DNA from: Allobosea lupini
Lineage (GTDB): Bacteria > Pseudomonadota > Alphaproteobacteria > Rhizobiales > Beijerinckiaceae
DNA: 64,000 bases
Reading direction: 5' to 3'
Assembly: GCF_900109525.1 (NCBI RefSeq)
Contig: NZ_FOAN01000001.1
Span: 124,001 to 188,000 of the forward strand
Positions 55,271 to 64,000 of this stretch are shown here, piece after piece; positions within the stretch are counted from its first letter, which is position 1, and each line of letters begins with the position of its first letter. Under the pieces are notes generated by a model that searched no databases, was not told the DNA's origin, and saw only the letters and a program-made list of their open reading frames with translations. The position numbers and the translations under genes are program-made.

Positions 55271-55834
55271 ATGGCCCAGACCACTTTCGATCTCGCCGAC
55301 ATCAATCGCCGCATGGACGGCGGCGTGCAGAAATTCAAAAGCGACCTGGCTTCGCTGCGCACCGGCCGCGCTTCGGCCAATGTGCTCGATCCGATCACGG
55401 TCGAGGCTTATGGCGCGCGCACGCCGCTGAGCCAGCTCGCCACCGTCAGCGTACCCGAGCCGCGCCTGCTCTCGGTGCAGGTCTGGGACCGCAGCATGGT
55501 CCAGGCGGTCGAGAAGGCGATCCGGGAATCCGATCTCGGTCTCAACCCGCAGACCGAGGGGCAGGTGCTGCGCATCCGCATCCCGGAGCTCAACGAGCAG
55601 CGCCGCAAGGAGATGGTCAAGGTCGCGCACAAATATGCCGAAGACGCCAAGGTGGCCGTCCGGCATGTGCGCCGCGATGGCATGGACCTGATCAAGAAGC
55701 TGGAGAAGGACGGGCATATGCCCAAGGACGACGTCAGCAAGCAGACCGACCTCGTCCAGAAGGCGACCGACAAGCATATCGGCGATATCGACCAGGCGCT
55801 TGCCGCCAAGGAAAAGGAAATCCTGCACGTCTAA
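55271..55834 (+). CDS. frr: Ribosome recycling factor
   Basis: Works with EF-G to split ribosomes after termination. The 187-residue protein has the classic RRF pattern: [41 protein letters not shown], then [29 protein letters not shown] and a C-terminal [26 protein letters not shown] is chosen over a longer frame 12 codons upstream. The 250 bases before it hold no gene. Confidence 0.97.
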   Translation: MAQTTFDLADINRRMDGGVQKFKSDLASLRTGRASANVLDPITVEAYGARTPLSQLATVSVPEPRLLSVQVWDRSMVQAVEKAIRESDLGLNPQTEGQVLRIRIPELNEQRRKEMVKVAHKYAEDAKVAVRHVRRDGMDLIKKLEKDGHMPKDDVSKQTDLVQKATDKHIGDIDQALAAKEKEILHV

Positions 55835-55899
55835 AGTGCGAGGCAAAGCGCTGTCCTGTATCATCGACGCATGAACGTTCGGCCCAGAAGAGGCATTTG

Positions 55900-56648
<749 letters not shown>

Positions 56649-56652
<4 letters not shown>

Positions 56653-57467
56653 ATGCGGCCGGCGCCGGCGCGGGCGCATCCGAGCTTCGCCTGCGGGTCA
56701 TCTCCGCGCTGGTGCTCGCCGTGGTCATTCTCGGCGTCACCGTGCTCGGTGGCTGGCCCTTTCGCCTGATCTGGACCGCCGTCGCCGGCGTCGTCGCCTA
56801 TGAATGGCTGACCATGGTCGGCCGCACGAACGCGGTCGCGGCTGGGATCGGCGTCGGGCTGGCCGGGCTCGCGCTCGGCTTCCTGCCCGTGAGTGGCGCG
56901 GCGCTCGCGGGGGTGTCGGCCTTCGCCGGTCTGATCGCCGCGATCGCGACGACGCAGACCGGCAACCGGCGCCTGCTCGAAGCCTGCGGCGTCGCCTATG
57001 CGCTCTGCTTCGCGCTGGTGACGCCGGCGCTGCGCGAGACGCCCGGGCTCGGGCTCGCCTTGATCATCTGGACCTTCGCGGTGGTCTGGCTCACCGATAT
57101 CGCCGCCTATTTCACCGGGCGCGCGCTGGGCGGGCCGAAGCTGCTGCCGCGCGTCAGCCCGAAGAAGACGTGGTCGGGCGCGCTCGGCGGCGCCCTGGCG
57201 GGGACCTTGTGCGCCACGGCGGTCTGGGCCTGGTTCTTCCCGGGGTTGCCATCGGGCCTCTGGCCGGTGCTCGCGGTCTCGCTCGCGGCGTCCGTCGCGA
57301 GCCAGGCCGGCGATCTCTTCGAGTCGTCGATCAAGCGGCGCTTCGGCGCCAAGGATTCGGGCCACCTCATTCCCGGCCATGGCGGCTTCCTCGATCGGCT
57401 CGACGGCTACTGGGCCGTGCTGGTCTTCGCCGGCCTGCTGCTTTATCTGGCGCGCCTGGGACACTGA
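56649..57467 (+). CDS. cdsA: Phosphatidate cytidylyltransferase
   Basis: Makes CDP-diacylglycerol, the branch point of phospholipid synthesis. A 272-residue membrane protein with about seven helices; the CDS signature is at the C-terminal side ([54 protein letters not shown]-like [12 protein letters not shown]). A GTG start overlaps the uppS stop (GTGA), so the two are coupled. Confidence 0.95.
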
Positions 57468-57474
57468 GCACCAG

Positions 57475-58656
57475 ATGCCTCGCACAGTCACGATATTGGG
57501 GGCGACCGGCTCCATCGGCCGCTCGACGCGCGCCGTCATTGCCGAGAATCCGGGGCGGCTGCGGATCGCTGCGCTGGTCGCCGGTCGGGATGCGGCCGGG
57601 CTGGCGCGGATTGCCCGCGAGACCGGTGCGAGCTTCGCCGCGATCGCGGATGAAGGGCAGGCCGCGGCGCTCGCCGCAGCGCTGGCCGGCAGCGGCATCC
57701 GTCATGGCGCCGGCCGTGAGGCGGTGCTCGAGGCGGTTTCGCTCGATAGCGACATCGTGGTCAGCGCCATCTCGGGGGCGGCCGGGCTGGAGGCGACCTT
57801 TGCGGCGCTGACGCCGGGCCGGGTCGTCGCGCTCGCCAACAAGGAGAGCCTGGTCTGCGCCGGTGCCGCGGTGATGGCGCGGGCAAGCGCCGTCGGCGCC
57901 CGCATCCTGCCGCTCGATTCCGAGCACAATGCCCTGTTCCAGGTGCTGGGGGCCGAGCCGATCTCGGCCATCCGCACGATGACGCTGACTGCCTCGGGCG
58001 GGCCGTTCCGGACCTGGCCGGCGGAGAAGATCGCCGCCGCCACGCCCGAGCAGGCGCTGGCTCATCCGAACTACGCGATGGGCGCCAAGATCACGATCGA
58101 TTCGGCCAGCATGATGAACAAGGGGCTGGAGCTGATCGAGGCCTCATTCCTGTTCGGGTTGGGCGCCGACCAGCTCGACGTGCTGGTCCATCCGCAGCAG
58201 ATCGTGCACGGGCTCGTTACCTTCCGCGACGGCTCGGTCAGCGCCGGCATGGCCGTGCCGGACATGCGCGTCGCGGCGGCCCATTGCCTCGGGGTCGATG
58301 GCAGGCTCGATGCGCCGCCAAGCCGCTTCCTTGATCTGGTCGCGGCCGGCCCGCTGGCTTTCGAGCGTCCCGATCTCGCCCGCTTCCCGGCGCTGCGCCT
58401 CGCCATCGCGGCCCTTGCGGAAGGGGGCGCCATGCCGGCCGTGCTGAACGCCGCCAACGAGATCGCCGTCGAGGCCTTCCTCGAGCGACGCATTGCCTTT
58501 CCTGCCATTCCGGCCCTGGTCGAGGCCGTCTGCGTGCAGATGACGGGTGCCTTCCTGTCGCCGCCTTCCGATGTCACGGAGGCGCTCGCCGTTGACCACG
58601 ATGCGAGAAACCGGACCCGCTCGCTCTTGTCCGGGGGCCGTTTCACTGTCACTTAG
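57475..58656 (+). CDS. dxr: 1-deoxy-D-xylulose 5-phosphate reductoisomerase
   Basis: Second step of the MEP isoprenoid pathway. A 393-residue enzyme with the NADPH-binding GATGSIGRSTRAVI, the substrate/metal site LPLDSEHNALFQ (Asp and Glu), LTASGGPFR and KITIDSASMMNKGLELIEA with the second metal Glu, and the loop VHPQQIVHGLV. The chosen ATG begins MPRTVTILGATG, eight bases after the cdsA stop. This feeds the same isoprenoid supply used by uppS upstream. Confidence 0.96.
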   Translation: MPRTVTILGATGSIGRSTRAVIAENPGRLRIAALVAGRDAAGLARIARETGASFAAIADEGQAAALAAALAGSGIRHGAGREAVLEAVSLDSDIVVSAISGAAGLEATFAALTPGRVVALANKESLVCAGAAVMARASAVGARILPLDSEHNALFQVLGAEPISAIRTMTLTASGGPFRTWPAEKIAAATPEQALAHPNYAMGAKITIDSASMMNKGLELIEASFLFGLGADQLDVLVHPQQIVHGLVTFRDGSVSAGMAVPDMRVAAAHCLGVDGRLDAPPSRFLDLVAAGPLAFERPDLARFPALRLAIAALAEGGAMPAVLNAANEIAVEAFLERRIAFPAIPALVEAVCVQMTGAFLSPPSDVTEALAVDHDARNRTRSLLSGGRFTVT

Positions 58657-58678
58657 TGGCGGAAACCCGGAGAGTTTT

Positions 58679-59827
58679 ATGGATATCGTCGGATCGGTCT
58701 GGCACGCGGCGAGCTTTCTGCTGGGCTATCTGCTGCCGTTCCTGTTCGTGCTCACCCTCGTCGTGTTCGTGCACGAGCTCGGCCATTTCCTGGTCGGGCG
58801 CTGGTGCGGCGTCGATGTGAAGACCTTCTCGATCGGATTCGGCCGCGAACTGTTCGGTTTCAACGACCGGCACGGCACGCGCTGGCGCTTCGCGATGATC
58901 CCGCTCGGCGGCTACGTCAAATTCTCGGGTGACGCCGACGCCACCAGCTCGACCACATCGGATTCGCTTGCGACCATGAGCCGCGAGGAACATGAGCGTA
59001 CCTTCCCGGCGCAGTCGATCGCGGAGCGGGCGGCGATCGTCGCCGCGGGGCCGATCGCCAATTTCCTGCTCGCCATCCTGATCTTCGGCGGGACGGCCTA
59101 TTTCGTCGGCAAACCCGTGCTGGCGCCGCGCGTCGATGCGGTCACGGTGGGTGGAGCCGCCGCGCGCGCCGGCCTTCAGTCGGGCGATCTGATCCAGCTG
59201 GTCGATGGTCGGGAGGTGAAGAGCTTCGCCGATCTGCAGCGGGCGATCTCGATCCGCCCGGGCGAGACCTTTCCGGTGACGGTCGAGCGGGGCGGCGCCC
59301 CGGTCGTCCTCTCGGTGACGCCCGATCTGGTCGAGACCTCGTCGCCACTGGGCAAGCAGCGGCTCGGGATCATTGGGGTCCAGGCCTCGGCCAAGCCCGA
59401 GGACTGGACGACGCAGCACTTCAGCCTGGGCCAATCCGTGCTGCTCGGCATGAGCGAGACCTGGTTCGTGGTCGAGCGGACCTATGATTACATCGCCAAG
59501 CTGATCAAGGGGAAGGAATCGACCGACCAATTGTCGGGGCCGATCCGTATCGCCCAGGTCTCGGGCATGGTCGCCTCCAGCGGCGGGCTCCTGGCGCTGA
59601 TCAACCTGGCGGCGCTGCTTTCGGTCTCGATCGGGCTGATGAACCTGTTCCCGGTGCCGATGCTCGATGGCGGGCACCTGCTGTTCTATGCGATCGAGGC
59701 GTTGCGGGGAAAACCGCTGAGCGAGCGCGCGCAGGAACTCGGATTCCGGCTCGGACTCGGGCTCGTCCTGATGCTGATGCTGTTCGTGACCTGGAACGAC
59801 CTCGTCCACGTCCGCTCATTGCTGTGA
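58679..59827 (+). CDS. rseP: Site-2 intramembrane zinc protease RseP
   Basis: Membrane metalloprotease that cuts anti-sigma factors in envelope stress and clears signal peptides. The 382-residue protein has the HExxH site in FVHELGHFLVG (His32, Glu33, His36) inside the first helix, a PDZ domain (about 120-200, with LQSGDLIQLVDG) and the third zinc ligand motif NLFPVPMLDGGHLL. One PDZ domain rather than the two of E. coli. Followed by bamA after a 301-base gap. Confidence 0.94.
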   Translation: MDIVGSVWHAASFLLGYLLPFLFVLTLVVFVHELGHFLVGRWCGVDVKTFSIGFGRELFGFNDRHGTRWRFAMIPLGGYVKFSGDADATSSTTSDSLATMSREEHERTFPAQSIAERAAIVAAGPIANFLLAILIFGGTAYFVGKPVLAPRVDAVTVGGAAARAGLQSGDLIQLVDGREVKSFADLQRAISIRPGETFPVTVERGGAPVVLSVTPDLVETSSPLGKQRLGIIGVQASAKPEDWTTQHFSLGQSVLLGMSETWFVVERTYDYIAKLIKGKESTDQLSGPIRIAQVSGMVASSGGLLALINLAALLSVSIGLMNLFPVPMLDGGHLLFYAIEALRGKPLSERAQELGFRLGLGLVLMLMLFVTWNDLVHVRSLL

Positions 59828-60128
59828 GCCCCGTCAGCCTCGTGCAAACCAGCTTGCACGGGGCGGACGCGATCGGCGGCCAAGGCCGCCTGAAGCGATG
59901 GATTGTGGCTTTTTATGGCCTGTTTTCGCAGGCTGGGGCGGTTTTTCGGCCGGCGCGCGTGACCTACCAGCAACGACCCCCGCAAAAATCTTTTGTTAAC
60001 GACAATGGCGGTTTGCACCCCGCGGGAAACTTTGTAGAAGCGTTTGGTCTTCAATGTCACCGAACCTCGCCCGTAGCGGGGTTCCCCGTTCGCGGGGAGG
60101 TGACCCAAAGAATGGAATAGGCGACCCG
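59828..60128 (+). promoter_or_regulatory. rseP-bamA intergenic region with hairpins and bamA leader
   Basis: 301 bases without a gene. Near the rseP end are two hairpins, CGTGCAA-ACCAGC-TTGCACG (59841-59860) and GGCGGCC-AA-GGCCGCC (59875-59890). A weak promoter TTGCAC (60013-60018) with TAGAAG (60035-60040) precedes the bamA leader. The leader holds a CCCCG-TTCG-CGGGG hairpin (60084-60097), about 30 bases before the bamA ATG. No sigma-E site was recognised. Confidence 0.45.
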
Positions 60129-62660
60129 ATGACGTCGACGCTTCAGAGCCGGTCCTTGCGCATGCGGCTCTCTCGATCAGTCGGACTTGCGGCCGTCATG
60201 GTGGCCGTCAGCGGCGGCGTGGTGTTCGCGCAGTCCGTGATTGTCCAAGGCAACCGTCGTGTCGATGCGGAGACGATCCGCTCCTATGCGACAGGTCAGG
60301 GATCGGGCAGCCCGCAGGAGATTCGCCAGAGTCTCATGGCGACGGGCCTGTTCTCCAACGTTCAGGTCAGCCGCCGCGGGGCGCAGACCGTTGTCTCCGT
60401 CCAGGAGAACGACACGATCAATCGCGTCGCCTTCGAGGGCAACCGTCGCCTCAAGGGCGAGGTGCTGCTGGGTCAGGTCCAGTCCAAGGCGCGTGGTCCG
60501 CTGAGCCAGCAGCTCATCGATGCGGACGTCGAGCGCCTCAAGGAAGTCTATCGCCGCGCCGGCTATGGCCTCGCCACGATCAGCGGCCGCATCCAGCCGC
60601 TGCCGAATGGCCGCTCGGACGTGGTCTTCACCATCTCTGAAAGCGGCAAGACCGGCATCAAGTCGATCAATTTCAGCGGCAATGGCGTCTATTCGTCGTC
60701 GCGCCTGCGTGGCTTGATGACCTCGACCGAGTCGAATTTCCTGAGCTGGATCAAGACCTCCGACGTCTATGATCCCGATCGGATCAATTCCGATCTCGAG
60801 CTGATTCGCCGCTATTACCTGAAGAACGGCTATGCCGACTTCCGCATCGTCTCGAGCGATGCGCGTTTCGACGATGCGGCTGGCGGCTGGGTCGTCGACG
60901 TCACCGTCGATGAAGGCCCGCAATACAAGGTCGGCAATGTCGCGGTCGATTCCCGTCTGCGCGACGTCGATCCGGCTGCGCTGCAGTCGCTGGTCAACAC
61001 CTCTGCCGGTGACACATACAATGCCGAAGCCGTCGAGCGCTCGCTGGTCACCTTGACCACCGAGGTGGCCAAGCGCGGCTACGCCTTCGCGCAGGTCCGC
61101 CCGCGCGGCGAGCGTGACGCGGCCGGTCAGCAGATCGGCATCACCTATGTCGTCGAGGAAGGTCCGCGGGTCTATGTCGAGCGCATCAACGTGCGCGGCA
61201 ACACCCGGACCCGTGACTATGTCGTTCGCCGCGAACTCGATCTCGGCGAAGGCGACGCCTACAACAAGGTCTTCGTCGACCGCGCCGAGCGTCGCCTGAA
61301 CAATCTCGGCTTCTTCAACAAGGTCCGCATCACCAACGAGCCGGGCAGCGCGCCCGACCGCGTGATCGTCAACATCGACGTCGAGGACAAGCCGACCGGA
61401 TCGTTCTCGATCGCCGGCGGCTACTCGACCTCGGACGGCATCATCGGCGAAGTCTCGCTTTCGGAGTCGAACTTCCTCGGTCGCGGCCAGTTCGTCCGCA
61501 TCGCCGGCACGCTGGGCCAGCGCACCCAGGGTGTCGACTTCTCGTTCACCGAGCCGTATTTCCTCGGCCATCGGATCGCGGCGGGCTTCGATCTCTTCTC
61601 GAAGTTCAACGACAATACCAATATCGGCTATTTCGAGAGCCGGGTGACCGGCGGCCAGGTCCGCTTCTCCTTCCCGATTACGGAGGAGTTCTCGATCACG
61701 CCGCGCTATTCGATCTACACGACCGAGATCAAGATCCCGAACACCGCTGCGAAGCCGTATAACGACTGTTCCATCCCGCTCGAAGGGATTACCCCCGGGA
61801 CGACGGGCGCCTCAGCGGCTTCTGTGAACGGTTTCAACTGCTTGACGAACGGTGAAGCGACGGTCGCGGTCAAGGAGGCTCAGGGCTCGACCCTGACCTC
61901 GCTGGTCGGCCTGAACTTCAACTACAACTCGCTCGACAACTACCAGAACCCGCGCAATGGCTTCGTTGCCGAGATCAAGCCGGAGTTCGCGGGTGTCGGT
62001 GGCGACTCGAAGTTCCTGCGCGTCAGCGCCGATGCCCGCTACTACAGGGAGTTCCTGGAGGACTTCGTCGGTATCGCGCGCATCCAGGGCGGCCATGTCC
62101 AGGCGACCAGCGGCGATCTGCGCATGATCGACCACTACTTCCTCGGACCGACACTGGTGCGTGGCTTCGCGCCGTCCGGTATTGGGCCTCGCGACGTTTC
62201 GAACGACCCGACCGCGAACGCACTCGGTGGCACTACCTATTTCGGTGGCTCGCTCGAGGTTCAGTTCCCGATCTTCGGTCTGCCGCGCGATCTCGGCCTG
62301 AAGGGTGCGATCTTCGCCGATGCCGGCACGCTGTTCAACTATGACGGCGGCTCGAAGAGCATCACCAACGGAGCTTTCCTGGGCTGCCCGGCCGGTTCGG
62401 AGGGGCGTCAGTTCAACGTGTCGACCAACTCGGTCTACCAGAACAACATCGCTTGCGTGCGTGACAAGAACGTCATCCGCTCGTCGATTGGCGTGAGCTT
62501 GCTCTGGCAGTCGCCGCTTGGCCCGATCCGCTTCGACTACGCCTACGCGCTGTCGAAGGATGATGGTCAGATCGGAACCGATCCGCGCACTGGCATCACT
62601 GCCAAGTACGGCGGCGACCGTACGCAGGCCTTCCGTTTCTCGGGCGGCGCCCGCTTCTGA
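60129..62660 (+). CDS. bamA: Outer membrane protein assembly factor BamA
   Basis: Central, essential part of the BAM complex that folds beta-barrels into the outer membrane. The 843-residue protein has a signal peptide (cleavage near VVFAQS), five POTRA repeats (about 37-430) and a 16-strand barrel with the conserved LVRGF tip motif ([10 protein letters not shown]) and the C-terminal phenylalanine (SGGARF). It would insert the caspase-barrel protein of this window. The ATG MTSTLQ is chosen; a longer frame upstream reads through the leader hairpin. lpxD follows after 38 bases. Confidence 0.95.
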   Translation: MTSTLQSRSLRMRLSRSVGLAAVMVAVSGGVVFAQSVIVQGNRRVDAETIRSYATGQGSGSPQEIRQSLMATGLFSNVQVSRRGAQTVVSVQENDTINRVAFEGNRRLKGEVLLGQVQSKARGPLSQQLIDADVERLKEVYRRAGYGLATISGRIQPLPNGRSDVVFTISESGKTGIKSINFSGNGVYSSSRLRGLMTSTESNFLSWIKTSDVYDPDRINSDLELIRRYYLKNGYADFRIVSSDARFDDAAGGWVVDVTVDEGPQYKVGNVAVDSRLRDVDPAALQSLVNTSAGDTYNAEAVERSLVTLTTEVAKRGYAFAQVRPRGERDAAGQQIGITYVVEEGPRVYVERINVRGNTRTRDYVVRRELDLGEGDAYNKVFVDRAERRLNNLGFFNKVRITNEPGSAPDRVIVNIDVEDKPTGSFSIAGGYSTSDGIIGEVSLSESNFLGRGQFVRIAGTLGQRTQGVDFSFTEPYFLGHRIAAGFDLFSKFNDNTNIGYFESRVTGGQVRFSFPITEEFSITPRYSIYTTEIKIPNTAAKPYNDCSIPLEGITPGTTGASAASVNGFNCLTNGEATVAVKEAQGSTLTSLVGLNFNYNSLDNYQNPRNGFVAEIKPEFAGVGGDSKFLRVSADARYYREFLEDFVGIARIQGGHVQATSGDLRMIDHYFLGPTLVRGFAPSGIGPRDVSNDPTANALGGTTYFGGSLEVQFPIFGLPRDLGLKGAIFADAGTLFNYDGGSKSITNGAFLGCPAGSEGRQFNVSTNSVYQNNIACVRDKNVIRSSIGVSLLWQSPLGPIRFDYAYALSKDDGQIGTDPRTGITAKYGGDRTQAFRFSGGARF

Positions 62661-62698
62661 CCGGCGGGGCGCTTCCGCGCCCTGCAACGGATCAATTT

Positions 62699-63763
62699 AT
62701 GGCAGATCCCAACTTCTTTCCGATTGCGACCTCGCTGTCCTTCAGCGAGGTCGCTGCCTTGTCGGGTGTCGCCTTGCCCGAAGGCGTCGATCCCGAGCGC
62801 CGGATCGAGGGCATCGCGCCGCTCGAAACGGCAGGTGGCAGCGATGCCGCCTATATGGACAACCCGAAATATGTCGCGGCGCTGACCGCGACAGCGGCCG
62901 GGCTCTGCTTCGTCTCCCAGCGCTTCGCCGAGCGGGTGCCGGCCGGCACCGTCGCGCTGGTCACGCCGACGCCCTACCATGTCTTCGCGAAGCTGCTGTC
63001 GACCTTCCATCCGCAGGCGCTGCGGCCGGGCTCGATGTTCGGCTCGGCCGGTGTCGCTCCCGGTGCCTTCGTGCATGCGACGGCACGGCTCGAAGCCGAT
63101 GTCACGGTCGATCCCGGCGCGGTGATCGGCCCGGGCGCGGAGATCGGCGCCGGCTCGGTGATCGGCCCGGGCGCCGTCATCGGCCCTCAGGTCCGGATCG
63201 GGCGGCAATGCTCGGTCGGCGCCGGCGTGGCGCTGCAGGCGGCCTTGATCGGCAACCGCGTCATCATCCATCCCGGCGCACGGATCGGTCAGGACGGTTT
63301 CGGCTTCGCCATGAGCCCGAAAGGGCACATGAAGGTGCCGCAGGTCGGCCGCGTCATCATCCAGGACGACGTCGAGATCGGCGCCAACACGACGATCGAC
63401 CGCGGCGCCAGCCGTGACACGGTGATCGGCGAGGGCAGCAAGATCGATAACCTTGTGCAGATCGGCCATAACTGCGTGGTCGGGCGCCATTGCGTGATCT
63501 GCGCCCAGGTCGGCATGGCCGGGTCCAGCACGCTCGAGGATTTCGCCGTGCTCGGCGGGCAGGTCGGACTGGCGGGCCACCTGACCATCGGCATGGGCGC
63601 GCAGATCGCGGCCCAGAGCGGTGTTGCCGGCGATGTCCCGCGCGGCGCGCGGTATGGCGGCTATCCGGCGCAGCCGGCATTGAGCTGGGCGCGCGAGGCT
63701 GCCTTGCTCAAGCAACTCGTGGCCAAGCGCGGCAAAGGGCCGAGCGGCGGCGAAAACGCTTGA
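62699..63763 (+). CDS. lpxD: UDP-3-O-(3-hydroxyacyl)glucosamine N-acyltransferase
   Basis: Third step of lipid A synthesis. A 354-residue trimeric enzyme: a UDP-binding N-terminal domain (about 1-105) and a left-handed beta-helix made of hexapeptide repeats (about 110-320; [18 protein letters not shown] and similar). The catalytic His lies in the [11 protein letters not shown] region, with a second His at [21 protein letters not shown]. Length and order are normal. Its place between bamA and fabZ is the classic lipid A cluster. Confidence 0.95.
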   Translation: MADPNFFPIATSLSFSEVAALSGVALPEGVDPERRIEGIAPLETAGGSDAAYMDNPKYVAALTATAAGLCFVSQRFAERVPAGTVALVTPTPYHVFAKLLSTFHPQALRPGSMFGSAGVAPGAFVHATARLEADVTVDPGAVIGPGAEIGAGSVIGPGAVIGPQVRIGRQCSVGAGVALQAALIGNRVIIHPGARIGQDGFGFAMSPKGHMKVPQVGRVIIQDDVEIGANTTIDRGASRDTVIGEGSKIDNLVQIGHNCVVGRHCVICAQVGMAGSSTLEDFAVLGGQVGLAGHLTIGMGAQIAAQSGVAGDVPRGARYGGYPAQPALSWAREAALLKQLVAKRGKGPSGGENA

Positions 63764-63852
63764 TCTCACGCCGACTTCCGGCAAAAGCAGCTTGGCATGA
63801 CAGGTGACGTGCTTTTAGCGCGGGCGCAGGGCGTTCGAGGAGAAACGACACG

Positions 63853-64000
63853 ATGACGGATGCGACCAAAGCGCTCGGCGTGGCCGATATCCAGAAGATC
63901 ATGGCCTGCATCCCGCATCGCTATCCGTTCCTGCTGGTCGACAAGGTCGTCGAGATCGACGGGGACGCGTCCGGCGTCGGCATCAAGAACGTCACGTTCA
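63853..64000 (+). CDS. fabZ: 3-hydroxyacyl-ACP dehydratase FabZ, N-terminal part (runs off window)
   Basis: The first 49 codons of fab[18 protein letters not shown], then the family's [16 protein letters not shown] and KNVTF. The catalytic His of the HRYPFLLVD motif is present; the second half with the active Glu is beyond the window. It follows lpxD by 90 bases with a GAGGAG ribosome site, and lpxA-lpxB would be expected next. FabZ dehydrates hydroxyacyl-ACP in fatty acid synthesis and competes with lipid A synthesis for substrate. Confidence 0.92.
   Translation, partial: MTDATKALGVADIQKIMACIPHRYPFLLVDKVVEIDGDASGVGIKNVTF

Overview
The window is a 64 kb piece of a GC-rich chromosome from an alphaproteobacterium of the order Hyphomicrobiales (Rhizobiales), probably near Bosea or another Beijerinckiaceae/Methylobacteriaceae-type lineage. 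This is inferred from gene content and order (nifS-like gene–sufBCD–sufS–sufT; rpsB-tsf-pyrH-frr-uppS-cdsA-dxr-rseP-bamA-lpxD-fabZ), from an Irr-type iron-control box typical of Rhizobiales, and from family features such as an extended ribosomal protein S2. No rRNA or tRNA gene was seen, so the genus is a guess.

Layout. 1-9.4 kb: end of a 2-keto-4-pentenoate hydratase-like gene, prfB with a classic programmed +1 frameshift, an M23 peptidase and a Bcp-type peroxiredoxin (minus), a large AsmA/DUF3971-like envelope protein, tyrS and an alpha/beta hydrolase. 9.5-16.6 kb: an iron-sulfur assembly operon (cysteine desulfurase, sufB, sufC, sufD, a small tautomerase, sufS, sufT) with a promoter overlapped by an Irr/ICE-like palindrome and closed by a strong terminator. 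Two REP-pair (BIME-like) repeats flank or interrupt this area.

16.6-29.2 kb is the most unusual stretch. It holds three exported caspase-fold proteins: one fused to an outer-membrane beta-barrel, one that lost its catalytic Cys and is fused to a formylglycine-enzyme-like domain that also lacks its cysteines, and one intact enzyme with a coiled-coil tail. With them are four copies of DUF4399 in two overlapping genes, an OmpA-type protein, a regulatory-domain methyltransferase, and a protein joining an IS1595-transposase-like zinc-ribbon N-terminus to a membrane anchor and a lytic transglycosylase domain. This island abuts a type VI secretion (T6SS) block at 29.2-39.3 kb (tssK-tssL-tssM-tagF-PP2C phosphatase-Ser/Thr kinase, minus strand) and a divergent PAAR cargo operon at 39.5-41.9 kb with two unrecognised partners. 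Sheath, Hcp, VgrG, ClpV and TssA/E/F/G genes are not here, so the T6SS must be completed elsewhere. A working hypothesis is that the island is an envelope-stress or injury-response module, or a T6SS accessory module; the sequence alone does not prove this.

42-51.4 kb: an EamA transporter, a 36-residue membrane peptide, dnaE, an FkbM methyltransferase, a nicotinamidase gene broken by one extra base, a WYL regulator with a VOC partner, a diguanylate cyclase, a LysR remnant, and a small monooxygenase gene behind a SoxR-like promoter. 51.5-64 kb: the conserved housekeeping cluster for translation, undecaprenyl and phospholipid synthesis, isoprenoids, regulated proteolysis, outer-membrane assembly and lipid A, running off the window inside fabZ.
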